Below, in pieces: positions 27,497 through 38,771 of a stretch of DNA of 64,000 bases. The notes under the pieces are model-generated. The model did not search any database. It was not told the DNA's origin and saw only the letters and a program-made list of their open reading frames with translations. Location of the stretch: NCBI RefSeq assembly GCF_000759535.1, contig NZ_CP009455.1, positions 4,216,001 to 4,280,000 of the forward strand, read 5' to 3'. Within the stretch, counting starts at the first letter, position 1, and each line of letters begins with the position of its first letter. Origin of the DNA: Pseudomonas cremoricolorata (GTDB lineage: Bacteria; Pseudomonadota; Gammaproteobacteria; Pseudomonadales; Pseudomonadaceae). The position numbers and the translations under genes are program-made.

Positions 27497-29737
27497 TTGA
27501 CAACTGCCCAGAGTGCCTTCGACAAAGCCGTCGAACGCTGCGCCCAGGAGCCGATTCAGGTGCCGGGTAGCATCCAGCCCCATGGATTCATGTTGGTGCT
27601 GGACGAACAGGATCTGCGCGTGGTGCAGGCCAGCGACAATGTCCAGCGCTGGCTCGGCATTCCTACGCAGCACGTACTCGACAGGCCGTTCGAGGAACTG
27701 GTCAGCAGCCAATTCCAACTGCGCAGTCACTTGCAGCTCTTGCCGGAAGAAGACGTTTTCCCGTTCCACCTTGGCGATGTCATGTTGCACGCCGACGCAG
27801 CCTGGAGAGAACCCCTGCGCCTGCTGGCGCACCGCCATGATCAGGTGCTGATCGTCGAGTTCGAGCCCTGTCGCAGCAGCGTGCATGCCGATTACTACCC
27901 GTTGGTGCGAGGCTTCGTCGGCAGCCTGCACCATGCCGCCAGCATCGAAGAGCTGCTCGAGCGCTCGGTACAGCAGATCAAGCGCCTGACCGGTTACGGT
28001 CGGGTCAAGGCCTACCGCTTCGATGCCGAGGGCAACGGCACGGTCATGGCCGAAGCCGCCGACCCTGGTTATGCCGGCTATCTCGGCCTGAGCTTTCCAG
28101 CGTCCGATATCCCGCGTCAGGCTCGCGAGCTGTACCGCATCAACCGTATCCGCTTGATCGAGGATGCCGACTATCAGCCCTCGCCATTGCTGCCGGCCAA
28201 CAACCCGCTCACGGGTAAACCGCTGGACATGAGTTTCGCCTCGCTGCGCAGCGTTTCTCCGGTGCACCTGCAGTACATGCGCAACATGGGCACGCTGGGT
28301 TCGATGTCCTTGTCGATCGTGGTCGATGGCCGCCTGTGGGGCTTGGTGTCCTGCCACCATGAAGTACCACGGGCCATCGACTTCCAGACCCGCACCGCTT
28401 GCGAGCTGCTGGCCAGCGTACTGTCGCTGCAGATCGAATCACACGAATCGCACACCAGTACGCGCATGCTCCTCGACCTGCGCCGACACATCGTGCAGAT
28501 GCTCGCCGCCATGGCCGACCGCGACAGTGTCAGCGACGGGTTGCTGGCGCTGCCGGACGTCATGCTGGAATTCGCCGGGGCCTCGGGCGCTGCGATCATC
28601 AGCGCCGAGCGCTGCGACCTGATCGGCCAGACCCCACCCGAGGCGTTGGTGCTCGCACTGGTGCACTGGCTGGGCGAACAGGATGAGGAAGGTGTGTTCG
28701 TCAGCGACAATGTCCAGCGCGATATCGCTTTGCTGCCCGAGCTGGCCGAACACGTCGGTGGAGTGCTGGCGGTGGCGATTTCGCAGATCCATTCCCATTA
28801 CCTGGTGTGGTTCCGCCCGGAACAAGCGCGCATGGTCAACTGGGCCGGTCGCCCGGAAAAGCAGATCAGCGCCACCGGCAACCTCAGCCCGCGCCACAGT
28901 TTTGAGCGCTGGCACGAGGAAATCCGCGGCTTCTGCACGCCGTGGGACCCGTTGATCATCGAGGGTGTGCTGGAGCTGCGCATCTCTGTGCTCGGCATCG
29001 TGCTGCGCAAGGCTGAGGAACTGGCCCAACTGGCCGGCGAGCTGAAGCGCTCGAACAAGGAACTCGAAGCTTTTTCCTACAGTGTTTCTCACGACTTACG
29101 CGCGCCGTTGCGGCATATCGCCGGTTACAGCGAACTGCTGGGCGAGATCGAAGGCCAGAGCCTGTCGGAACGCGGCCAGCGTTTCCTGCATCACATCGAA
29201 GAAGCTGCACACTTCGCCGGCACACTGGTCGATAACCTGCTCAATTTCTCGCAGATGGGTCGCTCGGCCTTGCGCATGTCGGATGTCGACCTCAACGCAC
29301 TGATCGACACCATCCTGGCCGAATCGGCACAGGACTACGCCGGACGCGACATCGTCTGGCAGATCGAGCCATTGCCCAAGGTCATCGCCGACCCGGCGTT
29401 CATCAACTTGGTGCTGCAGAACCTGATGTCCAACGCCGTCAAATATACCCGCGGTCGGCAGCCGGCACGCATCGAGATCGGCGCGCGCGAGCATGCCGAT
29501 GAGGTGGAAATCTACGTGCGTGACAACGGCGTCGGCTTCGACATGGCCTACACCAACAAGCTCTTCGGCGTGTTCCAGCGCTTGCACCGCATGGAAGACT
29601 TCGAGGGCACTGGCATCGGCCTTGCCAGCGTGCGCCGCATCATCGAGCGGCACGAGGGCCGAGTCTGGGCTGAAGGCGAGATTGACCAGGGCGCGACGTT
29701 CCACTTCGCCCTCCCCCTACACCCCCTGCAATCCTGA
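27497..29737 (+). CDS. bphP: Bacteriophytochrome sensor histidine kinase
   Basis: This red/far-red photoreceptor kinase has about 746 residues. TTG 27497 is preferred because GGAGAG lies six bases before it; ATG 27479 in frame is the alternative and contains that SD. C15 in ERCAQEPIQVPGSIQPHG is the biliverdin-binding cysteine position. PAS, GAF (SDIPRQARELYR) and PHY with the tongue motif PRHSF follow. The kinase part has the H-box histidine H532 (SVSHDLRAPLRH) and ATPase motifs NAVKYTRG, DNGVGFD and GTGIGLA. No biliverdin-forming heme oxygenase gene (bphO) is adjacent. It is followed by a response regulator after 16 nt. Confidence 0.93.
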   Translation: MTTAQSAFDKAVERCAQEPIQVPGSIQPHGFMLVLDEQDLRVVQASDNVQRWLGIPTQHVLDRPFEELVSSQFQLRSHLQLLPEEDVFPFHLGDVMLHADAAWREPLRLLAHRHDQVLIVEFEPCRSSVHADYYPLVRGFVGSLHHAASIEELLERSVQQIKRLTGYGRVKAYRFDAEGNGTVMAEAADPGYAGYLGLSFPASDIPRQARELYRINRIRLIEDADYQPSPLLPANNPLTGKPLDMSFASLRSVSPVHLQYMRNMGTLGSMSLSIVVDGRLWGLVSCHHEVPRAIDFQTRTACELLASVLSLQIESHESHTSTRMLLDLRRHIVQMLAAMADRDSVSDGLLALPDVMLEFAGASGAAIISAERCDLIGQTPPEALVLALVHWLGEQDEEGVFVSDNVQRDIALLPELAEHVGGVLAVAISQIHSHYLVWFRPEQARMVNWAGRPEKQISATGNLSPRHSFERWHEEIRGFCTPWDPLIIEGVLELRISVLGIVLRKAEELAQLAGELKRSNKELEAFSYSVSHDLRAPLRHIAGYSELLGEIEGQSLSERGQRFLHHIEEAAHFAGTLVDNLLNFSQMGRSALRMSDVDLNALIDTILAESAQDYAGRDIVWQIEPLPKVIADPAFINLVLQNLMSNAVKYTRGRQPARIEIGAREHADEVEIYVRDNGVGFDMAYTNKLFGVFQRLHRMEDFEGTGIGLASVRRIIERHEGRVWAEGEIDQGATFHFALPLHPLQS

Positions 29738-29753
29738 GGGAAGCACACCGATC

Positions 29754-30215
29754 ATGCTCAAACCTATCCTGTTGGTAGAAGACAACCCCAAAGACCTGGA
29801 GTTGACACTCGTCGCGCTGGAGCGCAGCCAGCTGGCCAATGAAGTCATCATTCTGCGCGATGGCGCCGACGCACTGGACTACCTGCTGCGTCGCAACGCC
29901 TACAGCGACCGTGACGACGGTAACCCAGCCGTGTTGTTGCTCGACCTGAAACTGCCCAAGGTCGATGGCCTTGAGGTGCTCAAGGCCGTGCGCTCGACGC
30001 CAGAACTGCGCAGCATCCCCACGGTCATGCTGACCTCGTCTCGCGAGGAGCCGGATCTGCTGCGCGCCTACGAACTGGGCGTCAATGCCTATGTGGTCAA
30101 GCCGGTAGAGTTCAAGGAGTTCGTCACCGCGATTTCTGACCTCGGCGTGTTCTGGGCGGTGGTCAACGAGCCACCACCCGGCTCGCTGCGTCTGACCCGT
30201 CGTGGTAACTATTGA
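29754..30215 (+). CDS. Single-domain response regulator (Rcp1-like)
   Basis: The ATG at 29754 gives 153 residues made of one receiver domain. The acidic pocket is VEDNPKD near the N-terminus, the phosphoacceptor is D64 (LLLDLKLPKVDG), and T/S and K are in MLTSSREE and VKPVEF. There is no output domain. The long alpha-4 region and position after a phytochrome kinase fit the Rcp1-type regulators that take phosphate from phytochromes. It likely passes the signal on by protein contact or to the hybrid kinase that follows. Confidence 0.93.
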   Translation: MLKPILLVEDNPKDLELTLVALERSQLANEVIILRDGADALDYLLRRNAYSDRDDGNPAVLLLDLKLPKVDGLEVLKAVRSTPELRSIPTVMLTSSREEPDLLRAYELGVNAYVVKPVEFKEFVTAISDLGVFWAVVNEPPPGSLRLTRRGNY

Positions 30216-30225
30216 GGCGCGCCCA

Positions 30226-32625
30226 ATGCAGCAAACGCCGCTGAAATTGCTGATGGTGGAAGACAGCTCGATGGATGCCGAGCTGACTCTGCTGCGGCTG
30301 GAGCGCAGTGGCCTACAGATCCAGTCGCGCCTGGTGTTCGACCATGTCGGCGTGGAGCAGGCGCTTGCAGCCGAGCCGTTCGACCTGATTCTGTGCGACT
30401 GCGTGTTGCCCAGCTCGTCCGGCACCCAGGTACTGGAGATTGCCCAGCGCCTGGCCCCGGACGTCCCCTTCATCTTCCTTTCCGGCATCTACGGCGAAGA
30501 GCATGCGGTGGAGATGATCCGCCTGGGCGCCACCGACTATGTGCTGAAGAAGAACCTGCTGGTGCTGCCCAAGGCGGTACGGCGGGCGCTGACCGAAGTG
30601 CAGGAACGCCAGCGTCGGCGTCATGCCGAGGAGGCCCTGGCCGATGTCGAGGCGCGCGCGCGCATCGCCATCGATGCGGCTGGCATGGGTAGCTGGGACC
30701 TGCGTCCGCTCGAAGGCACTTTGCACTGGGACGAGCGCAGCAAGACCTTGTTCGGCCTGGCGCCGAATACCGAGGTGAGTCTCGATGTGTTCTATGGCGG
30801 CATCTATCACGAAGACGTCGAACCGGTCCGCTGCGCCGTAGGCCGGGCCATGGACCCGACAGGCGACGGCCACTATCGCGCCGAGTTCCGCATCAACATG
30901 GCAGATGGCCAGGAGCCGCACTGGCTTCAAAGCACGGGTCAGGCACGCTTCGTCGACGGCCAGTGCGTACGCTTTTCCGGGGTGTTGCAGGACATTCATC
31001 AGCAGCGTCAGGCGACCCAAGGCCTCAGGCACCTCAATGAGCTGCTGGGCGAACGCGTCGAGTTGCGGACCCGCGAGCGCGACCGCGCCTGGGAGCTGTC
31101 CCAGGATTTGCTTGCAGTACTCAACAACGATCTGACGCCCGTTGCACTCAACCCTGCCTGGGAGGCGACCCTGGGCATCAGTCGTGAACGATTGAGCCAG
31201 ACCTCGCTGCTGCACCTGGTGCCAGGCACTGAGCAGGCGCACTTTCTCGACGAACTCAAGACCCTCGCCCAGGGCCGTACCAGTGCGCGCTTCGTAGGGC
31301 GTATCCAGCATGTCAGCGGGAATCAGCGCTGGTTGTCGTGGGTGGTGGTGCGTGAAGAAAACCTGCTGTATGTGGTCGCCCGCGACATCACCAGCGAGCG
31401 GGAATCGGCGATGGGCCTGGCCGAAGCGAACAATCGCCTGCGCGAGCAGATCGATGAACGCGAACGCGTCGAAGCCGCCCTGCAGCAGATGCAGCGCCTG
31501 GAGGCGGTCGGCCAACTCACGGCCGGAGTGGCCCACGACTTCAACAACCTGCTGACGGTCATCATCACCGGCGCCAGTTTCCTTGAGCGCGACCTGCACA
31601 AGGAAGACCTGGCCAAGGCCCGCTCGCGGCTGCAGCACATTCGCGAAGCGGGTGAACGGGGTGCCAAGCTCACTTCGCAGTTACTGGCGTTTTCCAGGCG
31701 GCAACGACTCGAACCCGTCGCACTGAACCTCAACCGCACCCTCGATGGCGTGCAGGAGCTCCTGCAACGCAGCCTGGGCGGCAACATCGCCGTGCGCCTG
31801 GACCTCGATCCACAGTTGTGGCAAGCGATGACCGATCCGACCCAGACCGAGATGATCATTCTCAACCTGGCGATCAACGCCCGCGACGCCATGCCCGGCG
31901 GCGGCCAACTGGTGCTGACCACGCGCAACACCCAGTTGCTGGAACCGGCGCAGCGCCCGGAGGATCCCGAGCCGGGTGAATACGTGGTGCTGACCATCCG
32001 CGATACCGGCTGCGGCATGAGTGAAGAGGTGCTTGCCAAGGTCTTCGAGCCGTTCTTCACCACCAAGGACATCGGCAAGGGTTCTGGTCTGGGGCTGGCT
32101 CAGGTATTCGGCTTCGCCAAGCAGTCCGGCGGCGGCGTGCGCATCGATACCGCGCCCGGCAAAGGGACTCAGGTCAGTGTCTACCTGCCCGCCGTGCGTG
32201 AGGTGCCGAGGGTAGAAGCTGCGCCGGTCAGCGCGCCTTTGAGCCTGGATGACAGCGGACTGGATCGCACCATCCTGTTGGTCGATGACGACCACCTAGT
32301 ACGCGACCTGCTGGGCGATGTGCTGCGTCAGTATGGCTACCGCGTACGCCAGGCGCACAGTGGCGAGCAGGCTCTGGCGTTGCTGGACGAGGGCATCGAC
32401 CTGCTACTGACCGACTTCGCCATGCCGGAATTCAACGGCGGTCAACTGGCCAACGCGGTGCGCGAGCGTTTCCCACAGTTGCCGGTGGTGTTTCTGACGG
32501 GCTATGCCGAACTGCAAGGCCTCGATCTGCCTGACAGCGTGGTGATGCAGAAGCCCGTACAGCCCCAACAACTGGCCCAGGCGCTGAAAGATCTGCTAAG
32601 CGGTGCACAGTCGCTTAGCGCCTGA
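30226..32625 (+). CDS. Hybrid sensor histidine kinase (REC-PAS-PAS-HisKA-HATPase-REC)
   Basis: Starting at ATG 30226 (GAGG nine bases before), this 799-residue soluble protein has an N-terminal receiver with D58 (LCDCVLPSSSG). Two PAS-like regions follow (~150-270 and ~300-400), then a coiled linker and the H-box H437 (GVAHDFNNLL). ATPase motifs are NLAINARDAM, RDTGCGMSEE and GKGSGLGLAQVFGF. A C-terminal receiver has D730 (LLTDFAMPEF). There are no membrane segments. It begins 10 nt after the response regulator, so the three genes form one light-signalling operon. Confidence 0.92.
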   Translation: MQQTPLKLLMVEDSSMDAELTLLRLERSGLQIQSRLVFDHVGVEQALAAEPFDLILCDCVLPSSSGTQVLEIAQRLAPDVPFIFLSGIYGEEHAVEMIRLGATDYVLKKNLLVLPKAVRRALTEVQERQRRRHAEEALADVEARARIAIDAAGMGSWDLRPLEGTLHWDERSKTLFGLAPNTEVSLDVFYGGIYHEDVEPVRCAVGRAMDPTGDGHYRAEFRINMADGQEPHWLQSTGQARFVDGQCVRFSGVLQDIHQQRQATQGLRHLNELLGERVELRTRERDRAWELSQDLLAVLNNDLTPVALNPAWEATLGISRERLSQTSLLHLVPGTEQAHFLDELKTLAQGRTSARFVGRIQHVSGNQRWLSWVVVREENLLYVVARDITSERESAMGLAEANNRLREQIDERERVEAALQQMQRLEAVGQLTAGVAHDFNNLLTVIITGASFLERDLHKEDLAKARSRLQHIREAGERGAKLTSQLLAFSRRQRLEPVALNLNRTLDGVQELLQRSLGGNIAVRLDLDPQLWQAMTDPTQTEMIILNLAINARDAMPGGGQLVLTTRNTQLLEPAQRPEDPEPGEYVVLTIRDTGCGMSEEVLAKVFEPFFTTKDIGKGSGLGLAQVFGFAKQSGGGVRIDTAPGKGTQVSVYLPAVREVPRVEAAPVSAPLSLDDSGLDRTILLVDDDHLVRDLLGDVLRQYGYRVRQAHSGEQALALLDEGIDLLLTDFAMPEFNGGQLANAVRERFPQLPVVFLTGYAELQGLDLPDSVVMQKPVQPQQLAQALKDLLSGAQSLSA

Positions 32626-32652
32626 CCCGGCCGCCCCAGTGCGGCCAGGGTC
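32624..32652. terminator. Hairpin between the hybrid kinase and sugar dehydrogenase genes
   Basis: GACCCGGCCGC pairs with GCGGCC-A-GGGTC, one bulged base. It lies just after one stop and before the converging one; there is no clear T-run. Confidence 0.5.
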
Positions 32653-32666
32653 ATGTCAACAGGGGC

Positions 32667-33815
32667 TCACTCGGTGCTCAAACCCACCTTGAGTAGGGCA
32701 CCGTCCTTGGCATCGGTCAGCACGTACAGATAGCCATCCGGTCCTACCCGCACATCGCGGATGCGCGCATTCAATTCGCCCAGAAGACGCTCCTCATGGA
32801 CAATCTTGTCCCCGTCCAACTGCAGGCGAATCAGCTCCTTGGTGGCCAGTGCGCCGATGAACAGGTTGTGGTCCCAGGCTTTGAAGGCCGGGTGGTCGTA
32901 GAAAGCCATGCCGCTGATACCCGGAGACCTCTCCCACACGTGATGGGGGTCCTGCATGCCTTCGACGTGTTTACCTTGTGCTTCGGCAATGGGTTGGCCG
33001 GAATAGTCGATGCCATGGGTCGCCACCGGCCAGCCATAGTTCTTGCCGGCTTGGGGAATGTTGATCTCATCGCCGCCACGCGGGCCGTGTTCATGGGTCC
33101 AGATCTGGTCGGTCCACGGATTGAGCGCAGCGCCCTGCTGGTTGCGATGGCCGAACGACCAGATGTGCGGCTTGACGTTATCCTGGCCGACGAAGGGGTT
33201 GTCTTTTGGCACTTCGCCATCTGGCAGAATCCGCACCAGCTTGCCTTGCAGCTTGTCCAGGTCCTGGGCGGTGGCGCGCTGGTTGTTCTCACCCAAGGCA
33301 ATGAACAGATAGCCCTCACGGTCGAACACCAGCCGAGAACCAAAATGGTTGCCCACGGAAAGCTTGGGCTGCTGGCGGAAGATCACCGTGAAATGTTCCA
33401 GGCGGGTGCGATCTGGCGACAGCTGACCGCGGCCCACGGCTGTCCCGGCCTTGCCGTCTTCACCGACTTCGGCGAACGACAGGTAGACGGTGCGGTCATT
33501 GGGAAAACTCGGCGACAGCGCCACGTCAAGCAGGCCGCCCTGGCCCTCGGCCCAGACCTTGGGAACGCCCGACAGTGCCGGGCCGACCTTGCCATCGGCG
33601 CTGACCAGGCGCAGGTTGCCGGGACGTTCGGTTACCAACATGTCCTTGCCGCCCGGCAGAAAGGCCAGGCCCCAGGGGTAACGCAGACCATCGGCAACGG
33701 TGCTGACCGTGAGTTCGCCCTCCTCGCTGGGCAGACGTTGCTCATCGGCGGCGTGGGCCAGGAGGGGAAATAGCACAGCGGCGGTCAGGGTGCTCAGCAG
33801 CAGGCGTGGCTTCAT
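32667..33815 (-). CDS. PQQ-dependent aldose sugar dehydrogenase
   Basis: This 382-residue secreted six-bladed beta-propeller of the YliI/Asd (soluble glucose dehydrogenase-like) family has a Sec signal peptide, cleaved after AHA at about residue 22. It has characteristic strings GLRYPWGLAFLPGG, VTERPGNLRLV, SFGHRNQQGAALNP and WTHEHGPRGGDE, where catalytic His and PQQ contacts lie in this family. It oxidises free aldoses in the periplasm with PQQ. It stands alone, followed upstream by a small exported protein in the same direction after 50 nt. Confidence 0.9.
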   Translation of the reverse strand: MKPRLLLSTLTAAVLFPLLAHAADEQRLPSEEGELTVSTVADGLRYPWGLAFLPGGKDMLVTERPGNLRLVSADGKVGPALSGVPKVWAEGQGGLLDVALSPSFPNDRTVYLSFAEVGEDGKAGTAVGRGQLSPDRTRLEHFTVIFRQQPKLSVGNHFGSRLVFDREGYLFIALGENNQRATAQDLDKLQGKLVRILPDGEVPKDNPFVGQDNVKPHIWSFGHRNQQGAALNPWTDQIWTHEHGPRGGDEINIPQAGKNYGWPVATHGIDYSGQPIAEAQGKHVEGMQDPHHVWERSPGISGMAFYDHPAFKAWDHNLFIGALATKELIRLQLDGDKIVHEERLLGELNARIRDVRVGPDGYLYVLTDAKDGALLKVGLSTE

Positions 33816-33865
33816 GCTCGGTTCCTTCGGCGTGGAAAGGGGCGAAATGGCGGTAGCGCCAGGGC

Positions 33866-34201
33866 TCAGGGCGTGCGTGAACTGTCACGCGGCGGGCGGG
33901 AAGGCTCCAGCGCAGGCGCCTGCTGTTGCTGGCGCAGGTTGTCACCATTGCCGATGCCGCGGTTTTGAAGGGTTGGTGGATGCACCAGCGGTTCGGTCGA
34001 CGGACCGCGCACGGGCGGGGTGGCCGGCAGACTGCCCTGGCGACTGTTGGGGTTGGCCCGTTGGATGGGACTGTTGTAGGGGTTGCTGCTATTGGCGCGA
34101 ACCCCGTCTTTGGCCACAAGAACCGGGGCGCCAGCTGCGCAGACGGCGGCCAGCAGGCTCAGCAGCAGGCCGACGGTCAGGCTTGGCAATGTAGGACGCA
34201 T
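33866..34201 (-). CDS. Small exported hypothetical protein, Pro/Asn/Gln-rich
   Basis: ATG 34201 gives 111 residues. A signal peptide is clear (PSLTVGLLLSLLAAVCAAGA). The mature part is low-complexity (NPYNSPIQRANPNSRQG, PPVRGPSTEPLVHPPTLQ, QQQQAPALEPSRPPRD) and probably disordered in the periplasm. Nothing identifies a function. A GAGG lies before the start. It could be co-transcribed with the sugar dehydrogenase gene downstream. Confidence 0.65.
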   Translation of the reverse strand: MRPTLPSLTVGLLLSLLAAVCAAGAPVLVAKDGVRANSSNPYNSPIQRANPNSRQGSLPATPPVRGPSTEPLVHPPTLQNRGIGNGDNLRQQQQAPALEPSRPPRDSSRTP

Positions 34202-34360
34202 ACTCCACCTCATGTACGAAAACGCGCGCATTTGCCTTGGAGGGCCGAAATGCTGACAGGTTCGTTGTGAAGTGATTACCAGGAGCGTTGCGGTAATTCG
34301 TGATGTTTCAAAGCGCGGCGGACCGGCTGACCAGCAGCCGGTCGCAGCAGCGCATCGGGT

Positions 34361-35752
34361 TCAAGACTGCAGCGCGCCTTCGAACCAGGCCAGCTTGTCG
34401 CGCAGTTGCACCACTTCGCCGACGATCACCAGGGTCGGCGCATGCACTTCATGCTGGGCAACCAGCTCGGGCAGGTTGGCCAAGGTACCGGTGAACACCC
34501 GCTGGTTGCGCGTGGTGCCCTGTTGCACCAGCGCCGCAGGCGTGTCACTGGCCCGGCCATGGGCGATCAGCTCGGCGCAGATGGTCGGCAAGCCGACCAG
34601 GCCCATGTAGAACACCAGGGTCTGGTTAGGTGCCACCAGGTCCAGCCACGGCAGGTTGCTGCTGCCGTCCTTCAGGTGGCCGGTCACGAAGCGTACCGAC
34701 TGGGCATGATCACGGTGGGTCAGCGGAATGCCGGCATACGATGAGCAGCCGCTGGCAGCGGTGATGCCCGGCACTACCTGGAACGAGATGCCATGCTCGG
34801 CCAGCTCTTCGATTTCCTCCCCTCCGCGACCGAAGATGAACGGATCGCCTCCCTTCAGACGCAGCACGCGCTTGCCTTGCTGAGCCAGATCGACCAGCAG
34901 ACGATTGATCTGATCCTGCGGCACGGCATGCTCGGCGCGGCGCTTGCCGACGTAGATGCGCTCGGCGTCACGCCGGCACATGTCGATGATCGCCGGCGCC
35001 ACCAGGCGGTCGTACAGCACCACATCGGCCTGCTGCATCAGGCGCAGGGCGCGGAAGGTCAGAAGATCCGGGTCGCCGGGGCCGGCTCCGACCAGATACA
35101 CCTCTCCACCCTGCTGCGCCGGCGCGCCTTCGACCTTGGCGCGCAGCAGCCGCTCGGCCTCAGCACCCTGCCCGGCCAACTGGCGCTCGGCGATCGGACC
35201 CTGGAAGACGTTCTCCCAGAAGCCGCGACGCTGGTTGACGTCCGGGTACAGCGCCTTGACCTGATGCCGGAAGCGCGCCGCCAGCCCGGCCAGCTCGCCA
35301 TAGGCAGCCGGAATCCAGGCTTCGAGCTTGGCGCGAATCAAGCGTGCCAGTACCGGCGCGTCGCCACCGCTGGACACCGCCACCACCAGCGGCGAGCGGT
35401 CGACGATGGCCGGAAAGATCACCGTGCACAGCGCCGGGGCATCGACCACGTTGACCGGCACGCTGATAGCCTGGGCCTCGTTCGAGACCTGGGCGTTGAG
35501 CTGCGGGTCATCGGTGGCGGCGATCACCAGCCGGCAACCGGCCAGGTCGCTGGCCTGGTAGCCTCGGCGAAACACCTGGCCCCCGCTGTGGGCGACCAGC
35601 TCGACCAGTTGCCCATCGACCTGTGGCGCCACGACGCGCAGCTCGGCGCCGGCGTCACTGAGCAGGCGCGCCTTGCGCAAGGCGATCTCGCCCCCACCCA
35701 CCACCAGCACCCGTGCGCCCTGCAGCTTGTGAAACAGCGGCAGGTAATCCAT
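34361..35752 (-). CDS. cysG: Siroheme synthase (uroporphyrinogen III methyltransferase / dehydrogenase / ferrochelatase)
   Basis: This 463-residue trifunctional CysG makes siroheme for sulfite and nitrite reductases. The N-terminal ~1-200 is the NAD-dependent precorrin-2 dehydrogenase/ferrochelatase part ([16 protein letters not shown]). The C-terminal ~215-460 is the SAM-dependent methyltransferase ([56 protein letters not shown]). Length is standard. It abuts serS with no gap, and belongs to the leftward cluster reaching back to ftsK. Confidence 0.96.
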   Translation of the reverse strand: MDYLPLFHKLQGARVLVVGGGEIALRKARLLSDAGAELRVVAPQVDGQLVELVAHSGGQVFRRGYQASDLAGCRLVIAATDDPQLNAQVSNEAQAISVPVNVVDAPALCTVIFPAIVDRSPLVVAVSSGGDAPVLARLIRAKLEAWIPAAYGELAGLAARFRHQVKALYPDVNQRRGFWENVFQGPIAERQLAGQGAEAERLLRAKVEGAPAQQGGEVYLVGAGPGDPDLLTFRALRLMQQADVVLYDRLVAPAIIDMCRRDAERIYVGKRRAEHAVPQDQINRLLVDLAQQGKRVLRLKGGDPFIFGRGGEEIEELAEHGISFQVVPGITAASGCSSYAGIPLTHRDHAQSVRFVTGHLKDGSSNLPWLDLVAPNQTLVFYMGLVGLPTICAELIAHGRASDTPAALVQQGTTRNQRVFTGTLANLPELVAQHEVHAPTLVIVGEVVQLRDKLAWFEGALQS

Positions 35753-37045
<1,293 letters not shown>

Positions 37046-37062
37046 TTATCTAATAGGTTGGT

Positions 37063-37437
37063 TCAGATTCGGGTCAGGGCCAGGCCAGCCCAGGTGGCCA
37101 GCAGCCCGCCCACCACGCTGGCGCTGGTGTAACCCAGCGCCAGCGCAACTTGCCCGCTTTCGAGCAGGCGCACGGTATCCAGCGAAAACGATGAAAAGGT
37201 GGTCAGGCCGCCGAGAAACCCGACGATCAGCCCGGCACGCAGCTCGATCGGTACCGATGGCTTGAGCAGAAACAGGCCATACAGCACGCCGATCAGCAAG
37301 CAACCGATCAAGTTGACCGCCAGCGTGCCGAAATAAAAGTGCCGTGGCCAGTGCGCCACCACCCAGTTTGCAGTGGCAAAGCGCAACAGTGTACCGGCGA
37401 TACCGCCCGCCGCAACGGCTGCAACGAGTCCAATCAT
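37063..37437 (-). CDS. crcB: Fluoride efflux channel CrcB/Fluc
   Basis: This 124-residue inner-membrane protein has four hydrophobic helices and the Fluc signature [15 protein letters not shown], containing the pore phenylalanines and sodium-site residues. It works as an antiparallel dimer to expel fluoride. The start overlaps the rarA stop by four bases, so it cannot have its own fluoride riboswitch immediately upstream; none was seen. It is followed by serS. Confidence 0.95.
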   Translation of the reverse strand: MIGLVAAVAAGGIAGTLLRFATANWVVAHWPRHFYFGTLAVNLIGCLLIGVLYGLFLLKPSVPIELRAGLIVGFLGGLTTFSSFSLDTVRLLESGQVALALGYTSASVVGGLLATWAGLALTRI

Positions 37438-38759
37438 GGTTTTCTCCGCTGACGAGGGCTGTTGCGGTCGAGCTCGGCCAAGTGCCGCAGCTTCTCGCCG
37501 ATCTTCAACTCAAGACCGCGGGGCACCGGTTGGTAGTAGGGGCGCGGTGGCAACTGCTCTGGAAAATAGTCTTCCCCGGCAGCGTAGGCGTCGGGCTCGT
37601 CGTGGGCGTAGCGATACTCGTCACCGTAGCCGAGCTGCTTCATCAGTTTGGTCGGTGCGTTGCGCAGGTGCAGCGGTACTTCCAGCGAGCCATGCTCGGC
37701 GGCCTCGCGCATCGCGGCCTTGAAGCCCATGTAGACGGCATTGCTCTTGGGCGCACAGGCGATGTAGGTAATGGCCTGGGCCACCGCCAGCTCACCTTCC
37801 GGGCTGCCGAGGCGCTCTTGCACATCCCAGGCCGAAAGGCACAGGCTCAGCGCTCGCGGGTCGGCGTTGCCGATGTCCTCGCTGGCCATGCGCACCACGC
37901 GCCGGGCGATGTACAGCGGATCACAGCCACCGTCGAGCATGCGCGCGTACCAATACAGCGCGGCGTCGGGATCGGAGCCGCGCACCGACTTGTGCAAGGC
38001 CGAAATCTGATCGTAGAACGCCTCGCCGCCCTTGTCGAAACGCCGACGACCGTCACCCAGCAGGCTCTGCAGCATGGCGACGTCGATTTCCTCGCCATCT
38101 TCGGCCAGGTCCGAAGCGTTCTCCAGGAAGTTGAGCATGCGCCGGCCATCGCCATCGGCGGCGGCCATGAGCATCTGCATGGCCTCATCACCTACCCGCA
38201 GGTGACGCTTGCCCAGGCCACGCTCATCGCTCAGGGCGCGCTGCACCAGGCGCCGCAGAGCGGCTTCGTCGAGGCTTTTGAGCACGTAGACCCGCGCCCG
38301 CGACAGCAATGCGTTGTTCAGTTCGAAGGAGGGGTTCTCGGTGGTGGCACCGATGAAAATCAGCGTGCCGTCCTCGACGAACGGCAGGAAGGCATCCTGT
38401 TGCGACTTGTTGAAACGGTGCACTTCATCGACGAACAGGATGGTGCGGCGGCCGTACTGCGCCGCCTGCTGGCGCGCGACGTCCACCGCCTGGCGAATCT
38501 CCTTGACCCCTGCCAGCACGGCCGAAACGGTTTCGAAATGCGCATCGCAGAACTGCGCCAGTAGCCGCGCCAGGGTGGTCTTGCCGACCCCCGGCGGGCC
38601 CCAGAAGATCATCGAGTGCAGCGCACCCTGTTCCAGCGCTTCACGCAGCGGCTTGCCACGTGCCAGCAGATGCTCCTGGCCGACGTACTCGTCCAGATTC
38701 GACGCACGCAGGCGGGCCGCCAGGGGCTGGGCGACAGGTTCGCTTCGAAACAGGTCCAT
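37434..38759 (-). CDS. rarA: Replication-associated recombination protein A (AAA+ ATPase)
   Basis: This 441-residue protein of the MgsA/RarA/WRNIP1 family, related to clamp-loader ATPases, acts at stalled replication forks. It has Walker [12 protein letters not shown], Walker [17 protein letters not shown], sensor 1 [12 protein letters not shown], and the C-terminal tetramerisation domain ([18 protein letters not shown]). The start MDLFRSEP and the length are typical. It lies 12 nt downstream of lolA and is coupled to crcB. Confidence 0.96.
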   Translation of the reverse strand: MDLFRSEPVAQPLAARLRASNLDEYVGQEHLLARGKPLREALEQGALHSMIFWGPPGVGKTTLARLLAQFCDAHFETVSAVLAGVKEIRQAVDVARQQAAQYGRRTILFVDEVHRFNKSQQDAFLPFVEDGTLIFIGATTENPSFELNNALLSRARVYVLKSLDEAALRRLVQRALSDERGLGKRHLRVGDEAMQMLMAAADGDGRRMLNFLENASDLAEDGEEIDVAMLQSLLGDGRRRFDKGGEAFYDQISALHKSVRGSDPDAALYWYARMLDGGCDPLYIARRVVRMASEDIGNADPRALSLCLSAWDVQERLGSPEGELAVAQAITYIACAPKSNAVYMGFKAAMREAAEHGSLEVPLHLRNAPTKLMKQLGYGDEYRYAHDEPDAYAAGEDYFPEQLPPRPYYQPVPRGLELKIGEKLRHLAELDRNSPRQRRKP

Positions 38760-38771
38760 GGCGCGCTCGGG

